This document shows positions 7,215 through 12,914 of a stretch of DNA of 18,445 nucleotides, one piece after another. Origin of the DNA: Bacillota bacterium (lineage in GTDB: Bacteria > Bacillota > Clostridia > Acetivibrionales > DSM-1351); assembly GCA_023395575.1 (NCBI GenBank), contig JAEWZA010000346.1, positions 1 through 18,445 on the forward strand. The letters run 5' to 3'. The translations under genes and the position numbers were made by a program. The notes beneath the pieces were generated by a model. It was not told the DNA's origin, did no database searches, and saw nothing but the letters and a program-made list of their open reading frames with translations. How positions within the stretch are numbered: the first letter of the stretch is position 1; each line of letters opens with the position of its first letter.

Positions 7215-9317
7215 ATGAAAGGAAAAAGGATTTATGTTTTTGTTCTGCTTGCTGCTTTTATGGCAAGTATGTTTCCTCTATCAGCCATAGCTGCTGAAAA
7301 GGAAAACAATTTTAACTATGTTGATGCATTTGCTAAATCAATTTTGTTTTACGAAGCAAATTGGTGCGGACCAGATGCGGGGAACAACAGGATAAAATGG
7401 CGTGGACCATGTCATGTTGAAGATGGAAAAGATGTAGGGCTTGACTTGACTGGAGGCTTCCATGACTGCGGAGACCATGTAAAGTTTGGACTGCCTCAAT
7501 GTGCATCAGCATCTACACTTGCATGGGCTTACTATGAATTCTCAGATGTTTTCATAGAAAAGGGTCAGGATGAGTATATGCTGAATATTTTGAAGCATTT
7601 TTGCGATTACTTTATAAAATGCTTCCCTAACAAAACTACCTTTTACTATCAGCTAGGTGATGGTGATGTGGATCACCAATATTGGGGACCACCTGAGCTA
7701 CAAACATATGACAGACCTGCATACTACGTTGCAACACCTGAAACTCCTGGCTCTGATGTAGCGGGTGACGCAGCAGCTGCATTAGCACTTATGTATTTGA
7801 ATTACAATGATAGGGATCCTGAATATTCACAGAAATGCTTAACTTATGCAAAAGACCTTTATGATTTCGGTATGAAGTACAGAGGAGACAGTAAAGGACA
7901 AAGCTATTATTTGCCAAGAACATATCTTGATGAACTTATGTGGGGAGCAATTTGGCTTTATGTAGCTACAAATGATAGTAAGTATATGGATGATGTAGAC
8001 AAGTTAATGGCTGAAAAAGGAATCGCTAATGGTAATTCCTTTAATGACAATTGGACACAGTGCTGGGATTATGTTTTAACAGGAGTATTTACAAAGCTTG
8101 CAACACTTTCACCTAATCCATTATACAAGTCTATTGCTGATGACCATATTGATTACTGGCAAAGTAGACTACAAACTACTCCAGGTGGATTAAAATACCT
8201 TGATAGTTGGGGTGTTTGCAAATATCCAGCAGCGGAGAGTATGGTTCAGCTTGTATATTATAAATATTTTGGTGATCAGAAGTGTCTTGATTTTGCAAAG
8301 AATCAAATAGATTATATTCTAGGAGACAATCCTAACAATATGTCTTATGTGGTTGGTTTTGGTGATAATTATCCTAAATGGCCTCACCACAGAGCAGCTA
8401 GTGGAGTTCTCGAAGGACCTCCTGCAGATGAAAAGAAGGAATTGCCTGAAAGACATATCTTATATGGTGCACTTGTAGGTGGAGCCGACATGCAGGATGA
8501 ATATCATGACAATGTAAATGAGTATGTTTATTCTGAAACAGGCTTAGATTATAACGCAGGTTTTGTTGGTGCAATGGCAGGTATGTCAAAATACTTTGGT
8601 AAAGACCAGCAGCCTGAACCTACTCCTGGTATTGAAGGTGAGCCAACACAATACTATACAGAAGCTCAACTTTATAAAACAAATAATGAGGGTGTCACTG
8701 TTGACCTTAATTTATACAACATAGTAACATCACCTCCACAATATGAGAAAGACTTATCAGTTAAGTTCTTTGTTGATTTATCAGAATTTGCTGCTGAAGG
8801 GATTAATCCTGCTAAGTTTACAACAAAAGTATATTATTCTCCTGCTAAAGCAACGATATCTTCAATTCAGCCATATGATAAAGAGAAGAATATCTATTAC
8901 GTGGAAATAACTTTCCCAGATGATGCTTTATATGCAAGAACTTATGTGCAATTCTGTATTTATAATTACGAAAGTAAGCTTTGGGATTCAACAAATGACC
9001 TTTCTACAGCAGATTTAACAGATAAATATATTAAGACAGATAACATTGCAATATATAAAAACGGAGTTAAAGTCTATGGAAATGAACCTGGTGGGGGAAC
9101 AGAGGATAATATCCTGTATGGAGATTTGAATAATGATAAACAAGTAGATTCAATAGACTTTGCTCTATTAAAGAAATACCTCTTAAATAACGAACAAGAG
9201 GGAATAGAGTTAAAAAATGCAGATGTAAATAAGGACGGAGAAATAAATGCAATAGACTTTGCAAATTTAAAGCTTTATTTACTTGGCACAATTAAGTTGC
9301 CTGTAGGTTCTAATTAA
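7215..9317 (+). CDS. Cellulosomal endoglucanase: signal peptide-GH9-CBM3c-dockerin I
   Basis: Secreted 700-residue cellulase that cuts beta-1,4-glucan, probably processively as is usual for GH9 fused to CBM3c. Signal peptide 1-27 (KGKR, hydrophobic core, AIAA). GH9 catalytic domain about 33-462: GGFHDCGDHVKFGLP with Asp84 and the base Asp87, PHHR at 390-393, and the acid Glu441 in SETGLDYNAGF. The usual DAGD reads DCGD here. CBM3c about 478-625 (SPPQYEKDLS, LWDSTNDLS); such modules feed the chain to the active site rather than anchor to crystalline cellulose. Dockerin 634-692 has two calcium loops (GDLNNDKQVD, ADVNKDGEIN) followed by SIDF and AIDF, Ser-Ile/Ala-Ile being the expected cohesin-recognition positions. 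It has the same layout as C. thermocellum Cel9Q-type enzymes. Start supported by AGGGGGT. It lies first in the cluster, separated from the next gene by a terminator. Confidence 0.95.
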   Translation: MKGKRIYVFVLLAAFMASMFPLSAIAAEKENNFNYVDAFAKSILFYEANWCGPDAGNNRIKWRGPCHVEDGKDVGLDLTGGFHDCGDHVKFGLPQCASASTLAWAYYEFSDVFIEKGQDEYMLNILKHFCDYFIKCFPNKTTFYYQLGDGDVDHQYWGPPELQTYDRPAYYVATPETPGSDVAGDAAAALALMYLNYNDRDPEYSQKCLTYAKDLYDFGMKYRGDSKGQSYYLPRTYLDELMWGAIWLYVATNDSKYMDDVDKLMAEKGIANGNSFNDNWTQCWDYVLTGVFTKLATLSPNPLYKSIADDHIDYWQSRLQTTPGGLKYLDSWGVCKYPAAESMVQLVYYKYFGDQKCLDFAKNQIDYILGDNPNNMSYVVGFGDNYPKWPHHRAASGVLEGPPADEKKELPERHILYGALVGGADMQDEYHDNVNEYVYSETGLDYNAGFVGAMAGMSKYFGKDQQPEPTPGIEGEPTQYYTEAQLYKTNNEGVTVDLNLYNIVTSPPQYEKDLSVKFFVDLSEFAAEGINPAKFTTKVYYSPAKATISSIQPYDKEKNIYYVEITFPDDALYARTYVQFCIYNYESKLWDSTNDLSTADLTDKYIKTDNIAIYKNGVKVYGNEPGGGTEDNILYGDLNNDKQVDSIDFALLKKYLLNNEQEGIELKNADVNKDGEINAIDFANLKLYLLGTIKLPVGSN

Positions 9318-9334
9318 TTATCTTATCTAAAATA

Positions 9335-9385
9335 ATTCTTGTCTGCTAATGGTTTTGCTTGTAGCTTTAGCAGACAAGAGTTTTA
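9335..9385 (+). terminator. Rho-independent terminator between GH9-1 and GH9-2
   Basis: Perfect 12-bp stem CTTGTCTGCTAA (9338-9349) / TTAGCAGACAAG (9367-9378) with flanking A-T pairs, then AGTTTTACT. The U tract is short (four), so read-through is possible. Confidence 0.8.
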
Positions 9386-9426
9386 CTGCGGTATTGTCTA
9401 TTAAACAGTATTTGAGGGGGTTGCCC

Positions 9427-9449
9427 TAACGTCGCATATGCGGCTGTTA
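9427..9449 (+). promoter_or_regulatory. Leader hairpin upstream of GH9-2
   Basis: The palindrome GTCGCATATGCGGC (9431-9444) is flanked by TAAC (9427-9430) and GTTA (9446-9449), giving a compact 11-bp hairpin with one bulged base. It is followed by AT-rich sequence rather than a U tract, so it is not a terminator. It could be an operator or an mRNA-stabilising/processing structure in the 5' leader. Confidence 0.4.
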
Positions 9450-9493
9450 AATATGATTTACATTTTAAATACAAATTTAATATAAGATATTTT

Positions 9494-9502
9494 GGGGGAG
9501 GT
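9494..9502 (+). promoter_or_regulatory. Ribosome binding site that fixes the GH9-2 start
   Basis: GGGGGAGGT lies seven bases before the ATG at 9510. An in-frame TTG at 9492 overlaps this site and is therefore not the start; the N-terminus is MHSVHKG. Confidence 0.85.
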
Positions 9503-9509
9503 TAAAAAA

Positions 9510-12383
9510 ATGCATAGTGTTCACAAAGGGATAAAGCGTAGTATAAGTAAAAGTATACTATCAGTATTCTTAGCTGCTGCTGTAATTGCAGGACAGTTTT
9601 TTGTATCTGCCGATGTATTAGCAGAAGCACCACCAGCAACTTTTGAACCAGCTGAGAACTGGGAAGCATATGATTATTTCAATTTCGCGGAAGGACTACA
9701 AAAGTCACTTTATTTCTATGATGCAGAAAAATGTGGTGAGGAAGCAGGCTATGACAAGGGCGGAAGACTTGAATGGAGAGGCTCTTGCCATGAAGGTGAT
9801 GCGGCAATTCCACTTGAATACACATCACTTTCTAAGGAATTTTTAGCAAAGTACAGAGACATTATTGACCCAGACGGAGATGGACTTGTAGATGTACATG
9901 GCGGTTTTCATGATGCAGGAGATCATGTTAGATTTGGTCTTCCTCAGAGTTATAGTGCGGCTACATTAGGATGGGGCTTTAATGAATTCAGAGAAGCCTT
10001 TAAAGCAATTGGGGAAGAAGAGCATATGATAGAAATTTTAAGGTATTTTACTGATACATTTTTACGTTGCTCTTATTTAGATGAAAATGGTAAATTAATT
10101 GCATTTTGTTACATGGTAGGTGAAGGTGATGTTGACCATTGTTACTGGGGTCCACCTGAACTATATCCTGAAGAATATCAAAGGACAAGACCAGCCGATT
10201 TCGCAACTTATGATTCACCAGGTAGTGATGTTTGTGCAAGTACAGCTACTGCACTTGCTACATCCTATATGAATTTCAAGGATGAAGATCCTGAATATGC
10301 AGAGCGTTGCTTAACTGTTGCAGAGGCAATGTATGATTTTGCAGTTCAATACAGAGGAAAGCACAAGGGTGACGGTTACTATACCTCAGATTATGATGAG
10401 GACGAGTTGGCTTGGGCTGCTGCATGGCTATATGAATGTACTGGTAATATGGACTATATAGATGATATAACTGCAGTTGATGCATCAGGAAACTATATCG
10501 GATATATGAAAAGAATAATTCCTGAAAACTTTAAGCAGAACATTTGGTATAATTCATGGGTACATTGCTGGGATGCAGTATGGGGAGGAACATTCCTAAA
10601 GCTGAATCAGTTATTCCCTGAAAATGAGCTATTTGACTTTATTGCAAGATGGAATGTGGAATATTTATCAGGTGGAAAATGCCCACATGAAGATACAACA
10701 GATAAAAACTATTATAAAACATCACCAGCTGGATATGCAATGATAAACGGTTGGGGTTCAGCTCGTTATAATACAGCAGCTCAACTTTCCGCACTTGTTT
10801 ATATGAAAAACAATCCTGATAGAACTGATTTTGGAGAATGGGCTAAAGGTGCTATGGAATACCTTATGGGAAGAAACCCTATGGGATATTCATATATAGT
10901 AGGTTACGGATATGAGAAAGGGCTGCCTTTTGCTAAGCATCCACATCACAGAGCAGCTCATGGGTCAAAAACAAATAGTATGAATGATCCTGAAGAGCAC
11001 AGACATATATTATGGGGAGCTCTTTCTGGTGGACCAGACTTAAATGATTATCATATTGACTCAACTACTGAGTATGCATATAACGAAGTAACTATTGACT
11101 ACAATGCTGCGTTTGTTGGTGCTTTAGCTGGATTGTATCATTATTATGGTCAGGGACATGAGCCCATACCAAATTTCCCTCCATTGGAGCCAAGAACAGA
11201 TGACTACTACTGTGAGGCAAAAGTAGCAAGAGAAACTGCAGATAGTACACAAGTAGTTTTAAAGATTCATAACGAGTCCAGTCAGCCTCCACATTATGAA
11301 ACAGGAATGATGGCAAAATACTTCTTTAATATCGATGAACTTTTTGAATACGATCAAACTATTGATGATGTAATATTCTCTGTTGAGTATGATGAGCAAA
11401 TTTCCATGCAACAGGATCCTATAAAATTAAGAGGACCTTTTAAGTGGGATGAGGCAGGAACTTACTATTTTGAATTCGATTGGAGCGGAAGTAACATTTA
11501 TGGAGACAGAGAGTTACAAATTTCGTTCAGAGTTAAACAGGATAAAAATTACTTGACTCACTGGGATTCATCAAATGATTACAGTAAAGAAGGTCTTACT
11601 ACAACTTATGCAGTAACAGAGAAGGTGCCAGTATATCTTGATGGAAAATTAGTTTTCGGAAAAGAAGCTCCAAAGCTTGATCCAAAAGATCCAGGGGAAG
11701 AAGACCCTGATAACACTCCACCTTCAATTCAATTACTATATAAGACTGGAGAAGTGGATTTGACAAAGAATACTTTAAGATCCACTATCAACATAAAGAA
11801 TAATGGTACTGTACCTGTTAAATTATCAGATGTTAAGGTTCGCTATTGGTTTACAAATGATGGTAGTGCACAAAATACATTTGTATGTGATTATGCTGTT
11901 TGCGGAACTGAAAATGTGAAGGGAAATTGCTACACTATCGAAAATCCTGTAGCAAATGCTGATACCTATTGTGAAATTACATTTGCTGAAGGAGCGGGTG
12001 TCCTTGCAGCAGGTGGAAGTACAGGAGATATACCTTTCAGAATTGATGGAGCATCAGATTACGACAAAACAAATGACTATTCCTATAATTCCAAAATGAC
12101 TACTCTTGGTGAAAATGATAGAATTACCGCTTATATTAAGGGTGAACTCAAATATGGAATTGAACCAGTTGAGTTGGTAATTGAAATTAGGCTCGGTGAC
12201 TTAGACTGTAACGGAAGCATTGATGCATTAGATTATGCTTTCATGAAACAGTATTTACTGGGAATGAAGCAACTGGATCCTCAAGCTTTAGCCAACGCAG
12301 ATTTTAATGGAGATAATGCTGTTGATGCAATTGACTTTGCGTTATTCAGAATAGCTCTTCTTGGTGGAGGAATTATCCATTAA
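9510..12383 (+). CDS. Cellulosomal cellulase: signal peptide-GH9-CBM3c-CBM3(b'-like)-dockerin I
   Basis: Secreted 957-residue cellulase. Signal peptide ends near 38 (VLA|EA). GH9 domain about 55-548: GGFHDAGDHV with Asp135 and the base Asp138, HPHHR at 477-481, and the acid Glu526 in NEVTIDYNAAF. Just before the catalytic base lies DPDGDGLVD (120-128), a DxDxDGxxD calcium-loop pattern absent from GH9-1. CBM3c about 566-718 (SQPPHYETG, HWDSSNDYS). Second CBM3 about 737-885; its RYWFT and TNDYS strands are intact, but the Trp of the cellulose-binding strip is missing (RIDGASDYDKTND) and four cysteines (793, 798, 807, 821) are present. This matches the CBM3b' type described in Cel9U/Cel9V-like enzymes. 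Dockerin about 894-952, with an unusual second helix (FALFRIALLGG). The ORF could start at a TTG at 9492, but the RBS favours 9510. It is paralogous to the next gene. Confidence 0.94.
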   Translation: MHSVHKGIKRSISKSILSVFLAAAVIAGQFFVSADVLAEAPPATFEPAENWEAYDYFNFAEGLQKSLYFYDAEKCGEEAGYDKGGRLEWRGSCHEGDAAIPLEYTSLSKEFLAKYRDIIDPDGDGLVDVHGGFHDAGDHVRFGLPQSYSAATLGWGFNEFREAFKAIGEEEHMIEILRYFTDTFLRCSYLDENGKLIAFCYMVGEGDVDHCYWGPPELYPEEYQRTRPADFATYDSPGSDVCASTATALATSYMNFKDEDPEYAERCLTVAEAMYDFAVQYRGKHKGDGYYTSDYDEDELAWAAAWLYECTGNMDYIDDITAVDASGNYIGYMKRIIPENFKQNIWYNSWVHCWDAVWGGTFLKLNQLFPENELFDFIARWNVEYLSGGKCPHEDTTDKNYYKTSPAGYAMINGWGSARYNTAAQLSALVYMKNNPDRTDFGEWAKGAMEYLMGRNPMGYSYIVGYGYEKGLPFAKHPHHRAAHGSKTNSMNDPEEHRHILWGALSGGPDLNDYHIDSTTEYAYNEVTIDYNAAFVGALAGLYHYYGQGHEPIPNFPPLEPRTDDYYCEAKVARETADSTQVVLKIHNESSQPPHYETGMMAKYFFNIDELFEYDQTIDDVIFSVEYDEQISMQQDPIKLRGPFKWDEAGTYYFEFDWSGSNIYGDRELQISFRVKQDKNYLTHWDSSNDYSKEGLTTTYAVTEKVPVYLDGKLVFGKEAPKLDPKDPGEEDPDNTPPSIQLLYKTGEVDLTKNTLRSTINIKNNGTVPVKLSDVKVRYWFTNDGSAQNTFVCDYAVCGTENVKGNCYTIENPVANADTYCEITFAEGAGVLAAGGSTGDIPFRIDGASDYDKTNDYSYNSKMTTLGENDRITAYIKGELKYGIEPVELVIEIRLGDLDCNGSIDALDYAFMKQYLLGMKQLDPQALANADFNGDNAVDAIDFALFRIALLGGGIIH

Positions 12384-12443
12384 GCAAGAAAAAGGTCATT
12401 CTTTTAAATGATTAACTAACTTAGATACAAAAAACAAAACAAT

Positions 12444-12496
12444 AAAACCGTACCCTTATTCGAATCAAATTAATACAGGATAGGGTACGGTTTTTT
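12444..12496 (+). terminator. Strong Rho-independent terminator after GH9-2
   Basis: Perfect 13-bp stem AAAACCGTACCCT (12444-12456) / AGGGTACGGTTTT (12482-12494) followed by more T. The A-rich left side would let it act on the opposite strand as well. Confidence 0.93.
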
Positions 12497-12511
12497 GAAT
12501 GGAATTAGCTA

Positions 12512-12816
12512 AATTTAACGTGTTGTGATAATTGTTTTAAGTACCTTGTAGGATAAAATTATAGTACTGGTTTACTGGTACTTCCGTACGAACTTATCTA
12601 AATGGGTTACTCCCAAGATATTTGTTGAATTAGTATTGGTTCATCATAGTTAATTATACCGCCGCTTACATTCAGCATCCATGCTTCATTGTAAGCTAAA
12701 ACCTACGTCGTGTAGGTTTTACGGTAGAATCAACTATTCTTCACCTACAAATTCAAACAAGTATCTTTAATCAAGTATCCCATTTATCTAAGTTGTACTC
12801 GCGTACCAGTAGAAGC
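12512..12816 (+). repeat. Foldback repeat, copy B
   Basis: Second copy of the element at 4354-4657. The fold is well preserved: a long imperfect stem (12574-12661 with 12722-12810, closed by CCG/CGG), then two adjacent hairpins at the apex. Hairpin 1 is GCTTACA (12664-12670) / TGTAAGC (12690-12696), with an inner GCAT/ATGC. Hairpin 2 is TAAAACCTAC (12697-12706) / GTAGGTTTTA (12712-12721), a perfect 10-bp stem with loop GTCGT. Ends carry GTAC-TTCC-GTAC and GTAC-TCGC-GTAC. It fills the gap between the GH9-2 terminator and the GH9-3 leader, so it probably sits in or near the GH9-3 promoter region. Confidence 0.87.
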
Positions 12817-12900
12817 AATAAGTAGTTTACCTGCAAACCAGTTCAGAATAAATTATCACAAACAGTCAATTATTGAAATACAAAATTTTATTGTTGCTAC

Positions 12901-12908
12901 AAGGAGGT
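12901..12908 (+). promoter_or_regulatory. Ribosome binding site that fixes the GH9-3 start
   Basis: AAGGAGGT lies six bases before the ATG at 12915. The in-frame TTG at 12873 would place the RBS inside the coding region and is rejected; the N-terminus is MHSMERKS. Confidence 0.88.
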
Positions 12909-12914
12909 ATAAAA

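Noticed and set aside
9458..9486. TTTACA/TATAAG promoter just before GH9-2
   Set aside because: Transcription would begin inside the ribosome binding site, leaving no usable leader.
9492..9509. TTG start giving a GH9-2 protein six residues longer
   Set aside because: The TTG overlaps the ribosome binding site GGGGGAGGT; the ATG at 9510 is correctly spaced and begins a normal signal peptide.
6991..9509. Sigma-I type promoters or a c-di-GMP riboswitch controlling the cellulases
   Set aside because: I looked for CGAA-type -10 boxes with C-rich -35 boxes and for GEMM riboswitch core sequences in the leaders and saw neither convincingly.
12873..12914. TTG start giving a GH9-3 protein 14 residues longer
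   Set aside because: The added residues would include the translated Shine-Dalgarno sequence; the ATG at 12915 has AAGGAGGT at ideal distance.
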